Source: Porphyromonas cangingivalis
GTDB taxonomy: Bacteria; Bacteroidota; Bacteroidia; Bacteroidales; Paludibacteraceae
Direction: 5' to 3'
Assembly: GCA_945902955.1 (NCBI GenBank)
Contig: CAMDNO010000020.1
Location: forward strand, 1-40,064
Length of the DNA: 40,064 nucleotides
Shown here: positions 7,920-17,570 of the stretch, one piece after another
Layout: every line of letters starts with the position of its first letter
How positions within the stretch are numbered: position 1 is the stretch's first letter
Position numbers and translations under genes: made by a program
The notes under the pieces: model-generated
Database searches by the model: none
The model's input: the letters and a program-made list of their open reading frames with translations, nothing else
Told to the model about the DNA's origin: nothing

Positions 7920-9677
7920 CTAAAGTCCAAGTGACGTTTTGATTTTATCAATAGCCTTGTTTCTGTAATTTTGATTAACAAAAAATTTGCGGGCATTATC
8001 GTTATATGGCAAAAACCAGTTTTCGGGATTCGCAGCGCGTTGGCGGATGAGTTGTTTTTTGCCATCAGGAGCAGCATATTCCATCTCGTCGAGGAACAAG
8101 TTGAGCTGATCGCCTCTTTTTGCTATTCGAAGCAAATCGAACCAACGACGTCCTTCGAAAGCAAGTTCTTTAGCTCTTTCTTCAAGTATTATTTCCTCGG
8201 CATCAAACTTGTCAGGTGCTGCATCATTGGGCCCAATGTATTCAATAACACACGCCCTTTTACGCAGCCCCACAGGTCCTTCGTTTGAGGCGTAAAAAGT
8301 AGTAAGCGCGTTGAAAAATGGAGAACCTTGCAAGGCTTGTATCGCATTATTATAATATCCCAATCTATTCATTGCTTCACTTTTCATGCAAATCACATCG
8401 GCCATTCTGTAAATGGTCCAGTTTGCATCACTCTCGTACCCATTGCGTCGCTGACCGTTGGTTCCGTTTACAATAAATTTAAAAATTTCGGGATTTATCC
8501 ATTCCTGCGTTGTGGAATTATAAGTTCCAGTGAAGGAGGCATTCAAACCACGCATTATATCACAAGTATCCGTATAGGTTTTCCCATAATAGACATCCGT
8601 TTGCCAATATTCAATCGCTTTGGAAGAAGGACGAACTAAGTATAGACCACCTTCTTCGGAACGAGAAGAAGTGTATTTTTGCAATATATTCAAATCGGGC
8701 GTACTTGTCTGAAAAGCCAATTCAAGAATTGATTCCGGACTAAGGCTTCCATCTTTTGTAAAAATATTAATCCAACGTTGAACGGGTGATCCGGAAGAGT
8801 TATAACAAACAGGAGCTACCAAATAATTGCCCAAACTATAGGTCGCCTTGTCGTAATTAAAAATTCGTTCGCTAAGTGTCAGCGATTCGGCATATTTATT
8901 TCGCCACAATTTAATATCGGCCTGCAATGCCAGATTAGCTATGGCCTTGAAACGCGTAGTATATATTGCTGAGTTGCGTGTAGTGCTGGTTGAGAATTCC
9001 TGTGGATACGTACGGTCAATACCTTCCACACGCTTAAGCTGAGCTTCGAGCGAATCAAGAATAATATCGGCATCGGTAGGGTCGATGGTGTAAACTGGTA
9101 GTTGACGAACCGTATATGTACCATTGGTCTGATTCCAAACAGTATCATTTTTGGTATTCAGATAGTTGTCGTCGTAGGGTTCGAGCACAAAAGGAACATC
9201 TCCAAACGTGCGAACTAACCAGAAGTAGCAAAGGCTTCGCACATTGATAGCTTCGGCAACGAATTGCATCTCTTCGGTTTTTGTGAAATTAAAATCGTTT
9301 GCAGTTACCTTAGGAGCATATTTTATAATCAGGTTTGCTCTGTTTATAACATCGTAAAATTCCGACCAGTCGGTCAGTTTATTGCTACTGCTTACATTCA
9401 TTTCGTTGAGCTCTTTTAGTTCCCAGCCAGCACCGCTACCAGGCCAAACAAGATCGCCACGAACTTCGCCCCAAATAAACATTTTTTCCACACAGCCCTG
9501 CAAACCATCGTACATTCCGCGAGCAGCATCATCGATATCATACGCTGATTTGAAATATTCATCTAAGTATATTGCGTCGTTTGGATGCGTTTGCAGAAAG
9601 TCGTCGCAAGCTGTTAACGAGAAAATCAATAAAAGACTGCATATAATCCGTGTTTTTGTCCAAATTATTCTTTTCAT
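7920..9677 (-). CDS. SusD/RagB-family nutrient-binding outer-membrane lipoprotein (SusD2)
   Basis: This is the surface lipoprotein lid of a SusC transporter. ATG 9677 is chosen because MKRIIWTKTRIICSLLLIFSLTAC is a lipoprotein signal with the lipobox Cys at the end. The frame stays open upstream to a TTG/ATG region near 9752 and through eight AAT codons, but that would place an Asn-rich tail in front of the signal. The SusD pattern is visible: DDFLQTHPND, FYDVINRANLIIKYAP, AEAINVRSLCYFWLVRTFGDVPFV (TPR helix), IYRMADVICMKSEAMNR, and ERAKELAFEGRRWFDLLRIA. The C-terminus (FFVNQNYRNKAIDKIKTSLGL) departs slightly from the usual NPNLxQNPYY ending, and the stop is followed in frame by a transposase remnant, so the last residues may have been altered. 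It lies 129 bp downstream of its SusC. Confidence 0.92.
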   Translation of the reverse strand: MKRIIWTKTRIICSLLLIFSLTACDDFLQTHPNDAIYLDEYFKSAYDIDDAARGMYDGLQGCVEKMFIWGEVRGDLVWPGSGAGWELKELNEMNVSSSNKLTDWSEFYDVINRANLIIKYAPKVTANDFNFTKTEEMQFVAEAINVRSLCYFWLVRTFGDVPFVLEPYDDNYLNTKNDTVWNQTNGTYTVRQLPVYTIDPTDADIILDSLEAQLKRVEGIDRTYPQEFSTSTTRNSAIYTTRFKAIANLALQADIKLWRNKYAESLTLSERIFNYDKATYSLGNYLVAPVCYNSSGSPVQRWINIFTKDGSLSPESILELAFQTSTPDLNILQKYTSSRSEEGGLYLVRPSSKAIEYWQTDVYYGKTYTDTCDIMRGLNASFTGTYNSTTQEWINPEIFKFIVNGTNGQRRNGYESDANWTIYRMADVICMKSEAMNRLGYYNNAIQALQGSPFFNALTTFYASNEGPVGLRKRACVIEYIGPNDAAPDKFDAEEIILEERAKELAFEGRRWFDLLRIAKRGDQLNLFLDEMEYAAPDGKKQLIRQRAANPENWFLPYNDNARKFFVNQNYRNKAIDKIKTSLGL

Positions 9678-9697
9678 TCCGGTTGTTTTAAAACCTG

Positions 9698-9721
9698 TAT
9701 TATTATTATTATTATTATTAT
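9698..9721. repeat. Trinucleotide microsatellite (TAT)8
   Basis: Eight perfect TAT units (AAT/ATA on the minus strand) lie in the susC2-susD2 junction, 20 bp upstream of the chosen susD2 start. They read as eight Asn codons in the open frame upstream of susD2. The unit is three bases, so changes in copy number cannot shift a frame, but they would change spacing in the intercistronic leader. Confidence 0.9.
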
Positions 9722-9806
9722 TTTGCTTATTCATATCATGTTTTTGTTTCATTGTATCAATGGCATTTTAATGCTAATTCAATTAATTCAATTCGATTTT
9801 TTGAAA

Positions 9807-12800
9807 TTACAATCCTAATTTTACGCCAAATAGAATCGTACGTGGAACAGGAAAGGCACCCTGGTCAATACCATAGCCCAGTGATTTTGTTCCGCTTATG
9901 AAATCAGACGAATATCCTAAGTAATTCGAAAGTGTAAAAATATTTTGCCCTTTCACATACAGTTGTGCTGATTTTACAAAAATAGATTTCAACAAAGTTT
10001 CAGGAATACTGTAAGTTAAAGCAACCGATTGTATGCGTACAAATGACGCATCTTCTACCCAACGAGAGGAGTTACGGGCATTTCCAGCCGGATCGTTTAA
10101 AGCAATGCGTGGTACGTCAGTTATTGAGGCATCTCCTTCTTTTCGCCAGGCTTTTAGTACTCTGATTGTCTGATTATATTGATTATTCATTCCTTCAAGC
10201 TGCGAGCGGGTTACATTCATTGCTTCATTTCCCAATGAAAATGTCGTATTAATATCCAAAGTCCATCGTTTAACACTAAAACTATTTATAAATCCGCCAA
10301 ATAAATCGGGGTTGGGATTTCCAATTACCTGCATGTCCTGCACATCGATTATATTGTCAGCATTCTTATCTTCGAAACGAATATCGCCTGCCTGAAAAGG
10401 TGCATATCCCAGCCCATTAACCAAAGTGGCAGCCTCATTGTCGGTATCAAAAATACCCACAGCTTTGTAGCCATAAAATGCACCCAGAGATTCACCTTCG
10501 CGCGCTATGGCAGTAAAACCGTTGTATTGCTCAACGTAGTCGGCGATCAAAGCGGTAACTGTATTTTTGTACATACCAAGATTGAGGCGGCTATCCCAGC
10601 GCAATCCATGATCCAATACTCTGACAAAAAGTGACAAATCTATCCCTTTATTTCTGACAGTTCCCAAATTGGAAAGTATGCCTGAATATCCGGTAATGGA
10701 AGGGAGCTGTTTTATATAATACAAGTCTTTCGAATCTTTGGTATAAACATCCAAATCTATACCCAATCTGGAGTTGAAACCAATGAACTGAATACCTAAA
10801 TCGTATTGAGTTGTTCTTTCGCCATGCAAATCGGCATTGCCAAGATTGATCGGTTTTGTTGCACCTTGCAGGTTATAAGCAGCCCCGCCATACATATTAT
10901 AAGCGGCATAGTCTTTAATGTTATCATTTCCGGTAACGCCAAAACCGGCCTTTAATTTCAGTTCGTTGATGGCTGAAATATCGTTCAGGAATGACTCTTC
11001 TGAAATACGCCATGCGCCCGATGTGCCATAAAACAATTCGTAACGATTGTTTACACCAAAACGAGACGAACCGTCGGCACGAGAATTTAAAGCCAACATG
11101 TATTTATTTCTCCAGGAATAATTTGCTCTTGCATAAAGCGATGCAATAATGGAAGCATACACGTTAGAATTAATAGAATCGGCATCACCTTTTGATAGCG
11201 AGCTAAAATAATCAGCAGCCGAATTTATACTTTTTCCGTAGGTATAATTCATTTGCGTGTTTTGATAGGATGCTCCTGCAACCATATCTAAATAATGACC
11301 ACTTTCAAACGATTTTTTGTAATTTAATCGACCATCAACCTGCATCATAAATTGTTTACTCACTTTGCCTTCGGAGTAACGTATTGCATTGCTGGAACTC
11401 ACAATTCCATAGTCGGGATAAAAACGAGCTTCACTTTGTCGGTCATAGTCAATTCCCATCGAAATCCGACCATTCAGATTTTTACTCATGTCAAAATCCA
11501 TGTATATATTTGCCAACATACGGTTCACGCCAACTTCGTTTTTCAAATCGGTGATTATATGCGCAGGGTTGCCCATTCTGAAAAAGTCCTCATCCTCGTG
11601 GGTAATTGTTTTGACTCCATCGGCGCTGTAAATAAAAGGTGTTGTCATGGGGGATTTCACTAACGAAAGAAATAAAGGATTTGAATATACGTTTATTCCC
11701 TCATCCATCAAGTTCTTTTTTGAATTGCTGTAGTTTACCACATTTCCTAAGCGCATCTTTTCGGATATACGATAAATGAGGTTGAAGTCAATCGTAAAAC
11801 GGTTGTAATTGGTACCCGTTATTGCCCCGTTCTCGTTGAGATAACCCGTACTGAACGAATAGGTTGTTACCTGATCGCCACCTTTCAGGTTCAGATAGTA
11901 ATTTTGCTGCATACCAGTCTGACTAACTTCATTCTGCCAATTTGTATTATTCGAATATCGGTAAAAGTCGGGAGAACTCTGATCTTCGTAAAAATATTTT
12001 CCATAAGTTTGGGCAAACCCCATCGGTGTCATCCCTGCATTGTAATTCAAGTCCTTGAAATAACTTTTGTATTGCGATTTATCGAGCAGAGGATATTGAT
12101 TCGTAAGATTTGCCATGCCGGAGGAAATATCAACTGTGAGTGAGGTTTTTCCTGATGTTCCTTTATTTGTTTCGATGAGCACAACACCATTGGCAGCGCG
12201 GGCTCCGTAAAACGAAGTGCTGGCACCGTCTTTTAATATTGTAATAGATCTTATATCGTTTGGATTCAAATCGATCAACGGGTTGTTGTAGGCTCCTATG
12301 GTAATCGGGTTTTCGAACTGATATCTGTCGAGAATTAGTCCGTCCATAACAAACAAAGGTTGCGTACCGCCGGTGATACTCGAAATACCGTGTATCTGTA
12401 TGGCAGCTCCCGAGCCCGGTGCTCCCGAATACGAAATACTTCGAACTCCCGCTGCTGTTCCTTTCAACTTTGAATCGAAACTAGAGGTATTTTCGAGATT
12501 TAAATAATCCTCTCCTAAAAAAGTTCTGGAGCCCGAGAAATCACGGTCCTTCATTGTGCCTGCCGGAACAAGAATAGCATCTTCCACCGCATAATCTCTT
12601 TCGGCCACCATTCTGAATGTAATAGAATCCCTTCCATTCAGGTTAATGGTTTGACGTTTAAAGCCCACATATTCAGCAATTAAAGTTGCATTCAAATTAG
12701 GCACCTCGATAGAGAAACGTCCGAGCGAATCTGTAGCTACCGGAGTAGTCCTTAATCCCATTACACTAATAGAAATATCGCGCAACGGTTCTGAATGTGC

Positions 12801-12962
12801 CATAGAAACAGCAATACCTCTGACTTTTAACACTTGTGCATTCAAAAGGAAATTAAATCCTGCAACAAAAGCAACTATCATATACCAGCGTATAGCCGAC
12901 TTACGGATCAAAATTCCGGTTCTTAGTTTCATGCCGAGCATTTTTCTTACTATATTTTTCAT
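9807..12962 (-). CDS. SusC/RagA-family TonB-dependent outer-membrane transporter (SusC2)
   Basis: This 1051-residue transporter imports oligosaccharides across the outer membrane, powered by TonB, with SusD2 as lid. After a hydrophobic leader (about residues 24-42, ending NAQ) come a carboxypeptidase-regulatory-like domain (DSLGRFSIEVP, AEYVGFKRQTINL), a plug domain (FDSKLKGTAAGVRSIS, GAPGSGAAIQIHG, PLFVMDGLIL, DIRSITILKDGASTSFYGARAANGVVLIETNKG) and a long beta-barrel ending in an aromatic/Leu strand (TILFGVKLGL). The plug has IHG where SusC1 has the usual IRG. The start codon is only 2 bp after the stop codon of the upstream FAS1 gene, so translational coupling is likely. It is only distantly similar to SusC1, so the pair is not a recent duplication. 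Confidence 0.95.
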   Translation of the reverse strand: MKNIVRKMLGMKLRTGILIRKSAIRWYMIVAFVAGFNFLLNAQVLKVRGIAVSMAHSEPLRDISISVMGLRTTPVATDSLGRFSIEVPNLNATLIAEYVGFKRQTINLNGRDSITFRMVAERDYAVEDAILVPAGTMKDRDFSGSRTFLGEDYLNLENTSSFDSKLKGTAAGVRSISYSGAPGSGAAIQIHGISSITGGTQPLFVMDGLILDRYQFENPITIGAYNNPLIDLNPNDIRSITILKDGASTSFYGARAANGVVLIETNKGTSGKTSLTVDISSGMANLTNQYPLLDKSQYKSYFKDLNYNAGMTPMGFAQTYGKYFYEDQSSPDFYRYSNNTNWQNEVSQTGMQQNYYLNLKGGDQVTTYSFSTGYLNENGAITGTNYNRFTIDFNLIYRISEKMRLGNVVNYSNSKKNLMDEGINVYSNPLFLSLVKSPMTTPFIYSADGVKTITHEDEDFFRMGNPAHIITDLKNEVGVNRMLANIYMDFDMSKNLNGRISMGIDYDRQSEARFYPDYGIVSSSNAIRYSEGKVSKQFMMQVDGRLNYKKSFESGHYLDMVAGASYQNTQMNYTYGKSINSAADYFSSLSKGDADSINSNVYASIIASLYARANYSWRNKYMLALNSRADGSSRFGVNNRYELFYGTSGAWRISEESFLNDISAINELKLKAGFGVTGNDNIKDYAAYNMYGGAAYNLQGATKPINLGNADLHGERTTQYDLGIQFIGFNSRLGIDLDVYTKDSKDLYYIKQLPSITGYSGILSNLGTVRNKGIDLSLFVRVLDHGLRWDSRLNLGMYKNTVTALIADYVEQYNGFTAIAREGESLGAFYGYKAVGIFDTDNEAATLVNGLGYAPFQAGDIRFEDKNADNIIDVQDMQVIGNPNPDLFGGFINSFSVKRWTLDINTTFSLGNEAMNVTRSQLEGMNNQYNQTIRVLKAWRKEGDASITDVPRIALNDPAGNARNSSRWVEDASFVRIQSVALTYSIPETLLKSIFVKSAQLYVKGQNIFTLSNYLGYSSDFISGTKSLGYGIDQGAFPVPRTILFGVKLGL

Positions 12963-12964
12963 TT

Positions 12965-14437
12965 CTAAAATTCTAATGGAACCAACACAATTTTATCAAG
13001 TTGCAGGGTGGAGAAAGTTCCTGCTTCAACGCGAATCTCTAAGTCTAAATAACCGTCCTCCTGCATTTCTACGTAGCCCACTCTTGCATTGGCAAAAAAG
13101 TTTGGATCCGTATTGTTTGGGTCTTCGGACACTAATTTTAGCATATTCAGTCCTTTCCGAATTAATTTACCCTCCTGATATAAACCAAGCACAATGGTCG
13201 AAGGTTTATACACAAATTTAATTTCGTATTTCCCTCTAAAAATATTCGGAATCAGAATATTGAACTTATTTCCTGTATTCAGACTATTAGCATACAAATA
13301 ATAGTTAACTATCTGACCATCACCGGCAACGCTTGGTTCCACTTCGAGACTTGATACGAGCGTTTTTTCATGTCCGTCGAAACCGGTCGCCCATTCGGCC
13401 TCATATACTAAACTGTCGATAAAGTCGGCGGCAATGGGTTTGTAAATAATTTTATCTGTTCCATACAAAAAACCGTTGCTGGCAACTTGTTCGGCTCCAA
13501 TTTTATCCTTCGAAAGTTTTTTCCCGACTACCCATTGACCTCCTTTGGTGTAAATGGTATCTGCCTGCAATAAATTAGTCGTATTGTAATTTCCCAAAAG
13601 CAATTGATTACGGAACAATCGAGTGTAATAATACTTTGAGATACGGCTTGCAAGGCCTCCGTTTTTTTGAATCAATTCTGCTCTCTGAGCATTTATAGCA
13701 TTGTCGGTTGGCACCAAAAGTGTAAATGTGCTGTCTTCGATTGAGGGATTAAATGCTTCGTATTTTTTGAATGGATCAGCTATCAGGATAACTTCTCCTT
13801 TATCGTCAAGGCCAAATTTCAAGTCCTGTTTTTCGACAATAATGCTATCGAATACACTGTAATTTTGTAGAAAAATGGAGTATTTTACAGGATCAAGTTT
13901 TTGGATTAAATTCAGCAAGTTGGGTACAGTAATCAGTGCTTTGTCGATGCTTTGAGCCACACCGTTGCGCGCTTCCAAATTGACTATCTTCTCGTCGAAA
14001 TTCGTAATAACATCATTGTTAGTCAATTGTAATACACCCTCTTTGCTTTTGATTATGCGGTAGAATTTACCACTGATACTTCTCAGTTTCAATGACTCTT
14101 TCCAGTTTTCATCAAAATAGCGACCAAAAACGATGTGATTCGAAACCATAGCATTCAATGCATCGCCTTCCAAATTATCAAAAGTCCCTGAAGGTGGAAT
14201 CAATACCGTAAATATTTCGTTTCCTTTCAGTACTTTATCATATCCGGATGCTTTTGCAGCAGCTACAAATTCGGCACACTCAGGCGCATTTTCCATAATT
14301 TCGAAAATGGACTTTTCGTCGTTAGTGCTCAAAGCGTACTGCTCATCGCGGCTGCAGGAAATGACAGCAAACAACAAAAACACAGAGAGTATTGTGCTGA
14401 TTTTCAGTTTCATTGTTGTGTATTTATTTATTTTCAT
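12965..14437 (-). CDS. Two-domain fasciclin (FAS1) lipoprotein with C-terminal beta-sandwich
   Basis: ATG 14437 (MKINKYTTMKLKISTIL) is 16 bp after the upstream gene's stop codon; ATG 14413, eight codons later, is also possible. The lipobox is FAVISC. The first FAS1 domain (about residues 40-170) shows FTVLIPPSGTF, the conserved VSNHIVFG histidine block and NGVAQSIDKALI. The second (about 175-335) shows FTLLVPTDNAI and a closing NGFLYGTDKIIYKP. A C-terminal beta-rich region (about 345-490; KFNILIPNIFRGKYEIKFVY, DLEIRVEAG) resembles the domain that ends the next FAS1 protein and may bind carbohydrate. FAS1 domains mediate adhesion. Placed beside SusD genes, where surface glycan-binding proteins usually sit, it is inferred to be a cell-surface glycan-binding or scaffold lipoprotein. 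No enzymatic residues are seen. Confidence 0.85.
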   Translation of the reverse strand: MKINKYTTMKLKISTILSVFLLFAVISCSRDEQYALSTNDEKSIFEIMENAPECAEFVAAAKASGYDKVLKGNEIFTVLIPPSGTFDNLEGDALNAMVSNHIVFGRYFDENWKESLKLRSISGKFYRIIKSKEGVLQLTNNDVITNFDEKIVNLEARNGVAQSIDKALITVPNLLNLIQKLDPVKYSIFLQNYSVFDSIIVEKQDLKFGLDDKGEVILIADPFKKYEAFNPSIEDSTFTLLVPTDNAINAQRAELIQKNGGLASRISKYYYTRLFRNQLLLGNYNTTNLLQADTIYTKGGQWVVGKKLSKDKIGAEQVASNGFLYGTDKIIYKPIAADFIDSLVYEAEWATGFDGHEKTLVSSLEVEPSVAGDGQIVNYYLYANSLNTGNKFNILIPNIFRGKYEIKFVYKPSTIVLGLYQEGKLIRKGLNMLKLVSEDPNNTDPNFFANARVGYVEMQEDGYLDLEIRVEAGTFSTLQLDKIVLVPLEF

Positions 14438-14453
14438 AATAATATAGTTTGTA

Positions 14454-16016
14454 TTATTCGGCATAAGGTTCGAGTACAAAAGCCGAGATAGCAATACTTG
14501 GACTTCCGGTATTTATAAAGGTGGTTGAAAACTTTACGGTAACCGTGTTTTGCCCCGGGCTAACTACAAAATTTCCGGTACTCACTTCAAATAAGTACAA
14601 ACTCGTAGCACTCAACGATGTTTTGTGTAAATCATCAGCCAAACCTCTGTTTCCTAATAGCAAGGAGAAGTCATAACTTCCATCGGCAGCAACTCCGTTG
14701 AATTGAAGCGGCTTGCCATCAACGCTAATTTTAGCTTTCGAACCCTGTTTTTTCACTATCAGAGTCATACTATATTTACCAGCAGGTATATTGGGGATTT
14801 GTACCCAAAATTCAGCTCCAACCAATTGCGGTTTCAGAATAACTGATCCATATACGTTTTGATCGTCGCCCATGTATCCATTCGTTGAACTCAGATCAAC
14901 TGCACCTCCTTGTGTCGTATTCCAGCGTGTAGTGGGTGCGGCACTGTAAACAATTTCGCGCGGAGATTCAGACAGGAATCCAAATGCTTTGTCAACATGG
15001 TTGATTAGTCCATTTTTTAAAATTATATCCGATGAAGTTGCATCTACAATAGCCTTATCGTTGATGTATAATTGGTTGTTTTTCGAAACAATTTTCATAC
15101 GCATGTAGCCATCACCATAAGGTATCCTCCCCAAGGTTTTCTTAAATCCCGAATAAGCATTGGAAGTAAACTCCACACCTGAAAGTATAAAAGAGCGTGC
15201 AAGCTCTAAGGCTTGATTGGGCATTACTTTTGTTGCATAATCAGGGTCGAGCGCCATTTTTTGTTCGTACTGACTATCAACAATCTTGAGCGAATCGATA
15301 AACGGCTGCAAATCATCCATTTGGGCATTACTAAGAGCCATCACCGTAAATTCGTTTCGGCTGTACGGATAAACCGTTATTCTTCGGTACGTTAGGGTAT
15401 CAAAAACATTACTTTCTTTGAGATAAGTTACAAATTTACTGTATTTTTCATTGGATTGAAGGTATTGCCCTACCGTCATCGTGGGTGGTTCAAGCACTTC
15501 GTTCAGCACATGTATCACACCGTTCCATGCTTCAATATTAGGCTCTACAATTTCAGCCCGATTGTTAACTTTCACCTGATCAAGCCCTTTGGTAACATCC
15601 AAGAGCAGGCGATCGCCGGTAACCGTTGTATCCGCCTCACTCATTACCCCATTGCTAAAGGCATCAGTCATACGTTTGAAAGGGAGTATATGGTATTCAA
15701 AAATATCTTCCAGCGTAGCAAGCGGAACATCATTCAAACCCGCATACTGATGGCGTTCAAAGTATTTTGTCCATGCTTCGTTGTTGGGGACCAAAAACGT
15801 ATAAGGACCATAAGTAGCTATTGTATTGAACACGTAAGTCTTCTTCATAGCCTCCAGGCTGATACTCAGTTCAGGCTTTTCCTGCAGCCATTCGGTTATA
15901 ATTTTATCATCCTTGGTTTTCCAAGTGTCCACAATTACCGGATTGCCGGTATCGCAGGATGCAAATGTAATTATAACGACTACACCCACTATGAATTTAA
16001 ATAAATTGAATTTCAT
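14454..16016 (-). CDS. Two-domain fasciclin (FAS1) lipoprotein with C-terminal DUF5108-like beta domain
   Basis: The 520-residue lipoprotein has the signal MKFNLFKFIVGVVVIITFASC. FAS1-1 (about 35-175) has LEAMKKTYVFNTIATYGPYTFLVPNNEAW, FEYHILPF and NGVIHVLNEVLEPP. FAS1-2 (about 180-350) has YLKESNVFDTL, FTVMALSNAQM and an NGLINHVDKAFG ending. The last 170 residues form a beta-sandwich-like module (FWVQIPNIPAGKYSMTLIVKK, KISVDGKPLQFNG) resembling the DUF5108-type domain found behind FAS1 in Bacteroidota PULs. It lies 19 bp downstream of susD1 and just upstream of a similar gene, in the slot usually used by SusE/SusF-like surface glycan-binding proteins. Surface glycan binding is therefore inferred. 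The FAS1 assignment is firm; the role is not. Confidence 0.86.
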   Translation of the reverse strand: MKFNLFKFIVGVVVIITFASCDTGNPVIVDTWKTKDDKIITEWLQEKPELSISLEAMKKTYVFNTIATYGPYTFLVPNNEAWTKYFERHQYAGLNDVPLATLEDIFEYHILPFKRMTDAFSNGVMSEADTTVTGDRLLLDVTKGLDQVKVNNRAEIVEPNIEAWNGVIHVLNEVLEPPTMTVGQYLQSNEKYSKFVTYLKESNVFDTLTYRRITVYPYSRNEFTVMALSNAQMDDLQPFIDSLKIVDSQYEQKMALDPDYATKVMPNQALELARSFILSGVEFTSNAYSGFKKTLGRIPYGDGYMRMKIVSKNNQLYINDKAIVDATSSDIILKNGLINHVDKAFGFLSESPREIVYSAAPTTRWNTTQGGAVDLSSTNGYMGDDQNVYGSVILKPQLVGAEFWVQIPNIPAGKYSMTLIVKKQGSKAKISVDGKPLQFNGVAADGSYDFSLLLGNRGLADDLHKTSLSATSLYLFEVSTGNFVVSPGQNTVTVKFSTTFINTGSPSIAISAFVLEPYAE

Positions 16017-16035
16017 AAGAATCAGCTTTTAAAAA

Positions 16036-17550
16036 TTATAATGTTGAATAATATGGGTTTTGTACTAAATTAGGATTCCGCAGAAGTTCATCTTCCAAAA
16101 TTGGCAAATACCACGATTCAGGGTCATTCAGATTCCCTTTTACAAACATCTGGTCAACTAATGGCATAATATCTACAATGCTGCGAACCAAGAAATTATC
16201 GGAACCGGTTATGTTTTCGTTCCATTGTCTGCGCCCAATGCGCACAAGGTCGAACCAGCGTGATCCCTCGAAAGCAGTTTCTTTGAGTTTATAATACATA
16301 ATTTTTTCCTCCACATCTTTTATTCCCCCGCTCAAAGGTTCGTAATCTACTACTCCAGCACGAAGTTCTACAGATCGAATTAAACTGTTAATTTCATCCA
16401 ATGCAACACCACCCTTCAATCGGTTCAAAGCCTCCGCTTTATTAAAAATAATATAGGGCAATCGATAAATAATCCAATGAGGATTGTCTGATGAAGTAAT
16501 AACAGTATTACCGGTTTCGGATGCACCAATATTTTTACGGGAAAGGTTTCCAGCGGTTCCCATAAGCGTGTAATAGCGTACATCAGGTAGCGGCCACATA
16601 GCCGACAAAGCAGGCTGCGCTTTGAGCTGTGATGTAAACCATTCTTCGAGTGTATAGCCATAACGCGAACTCACATCGCGAAAGGTGTAATTGAAATTTT
16701 TATCGTAGTTTAGTTCCCAGATAGCTTCGTCCGAATTTCCCTTTTGATAATCAAATACACTCCACCAATCTTCGTTTGGCAATACTCTGTAGAGGCTCGA
16801 CCCCAAAACCATGTTGCAAGCATCAATACATTCCTGGTATTTATCCTGCCAGAGGTAAACATCGGATAGAAGTGCCCACGCAGCTCCTTGAGTAGCCCTT
16901 GCACGGGTAGCTAAGTTCGACATATCTTTGTCGCCCGTAACAACATGCTTTTCAGGAATATATTTTGTTGCATATTTCAGATCATTTTCAATAAATGAAA
17001 ATATTGAATCGCGGTTCAGATTGTTGAACGGGAAAAAGTCCTGTGCATCATTCAAACTTGGTTCTGTAACCAAAGGTATGTTTTTCCACATTCGAATCAT
17101 ATTAAAATAGGAGAATGCACGCATAAAACGAGCCTCAGCCATCAGTTCTTCGTATTTTTTCTGGGTAAATCCGGGATCAATTTTCAACACCTCAGGCGAT
17201 TTTGCCAATACGAGATTGGCATCGTTGATGAGTTTATACCAACGACTCCAATCGCAAATTTTATAGCTCGTTGTAAAAATGCCTTTCTGAATATTCCGAA
17301 TTTCGGTGGGGCTGGGGCTGACAATATCAGACCTTCCGAGTCCATAAAGAATCATTTCGTCCTGACAGCGTCTTAAATCATAGTAACAGGTCATCAGCGA
17401 AGATTCCACATCGCCGGTTGTTTTCCAGAAATCTTTTTCGAGCAGTTCATCCGATGGATAAGTCTCGAAAAAGCCACTGCATCCTGTCAATAGAGATATG
17501 ATTACAGCAATTCCAACTGCTTTGATAGTAAGAAATTTATTGTTCATCAT
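16036..17550 (-). CDS. SusD/RagB-family nutrient-binding outer-membrane lipoprotein (SusD1)
   Basis: This is the glycan-binding lid of SusC1. It has a lipoprotein signal ending SLLTGC, then SGFFETYPSDELLEKDFW. TPR-type helices (WYKLINDANLVLAKSPEV, YEELMAEARFMRAFSYFNMIRMWKNIPLV) follow, then the C-terminal block ETAFEGSRWFDLVRIGRRQW and the canonical ending LRNPNLVQNPYY. At 504 residues it is normal in length. The start has two tandem ATG codons (17550, 17547). It follows susC1 by 20 bp. It differs strongly from SusD2, so the two SusCD pairs probably bind different parts of the glycan or different fragment sizes. Confidence 0.95.
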   Translation of the reverse strand: MMNNKFLTIKAVGIAVIISLLTGCSGFFETYPSDELLEKDFWKTTGDVESSLMTCYYDLRRCQDEMILYGLGRSDIVSPSPTEIRNIQKGIFTTSYKICDWSRWYKLINDANLVLAKSPEVLKIDPGFTQKKYEELMAEARFMRAFSYFNMIRMWKNIPLVTEPSLNDAQDFFPFNNLNRDSIFSFIENDLKYATKYIPEKHVVTGDKDMSNLATRARATQGAAWALLSDVYLWQDKYQECIDACNMVLGSSLYRVLPNEDWWSVFDYQKGNSDEAIWELNYDKNFNYTFRDVSSRYGYTLEEWFTSQLKAQPALSAMWPLPDVRYYTLMGTAGNLSRKNIGASETGNTVITSSDNPHWIIYRLPYIIFNKAEALNRLKGGVALDEINSLIRSVELRAGVVDYEPLSGGIKDVEEKIMYYKLKETAFEGSRWFDLVRIGRRQWNENITGSDNFLVRSIVDIMPLVDQMFVKGNLNDPESWYLPILEDELLRNPNLVQNPYYSTL

Positions 17551-17570
17551 TGTAAGTGATTTTAAAGAAA

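Noticed and set aside
7868-8077. Minus-strand 69-codon ORF overlapping the SusD2 end and the transposase remnant
   Set aside because: It is in another frame from both, and its sequence is explained by SusD2 and the IS fragment.
9698-9721. Phase variation by slippage at (TAT)8
   Set aside because: The unit is three bases, so slippage cannot switch the reading frame on or off; only a leader-length effect is possible.
15456-16004. 182-codon + strand ORF antisense to the 520-residue FAS1 gene
   Set aside because: Shadow of a well-supported lipoprotein gene; no signal, domain or promoter of its own.
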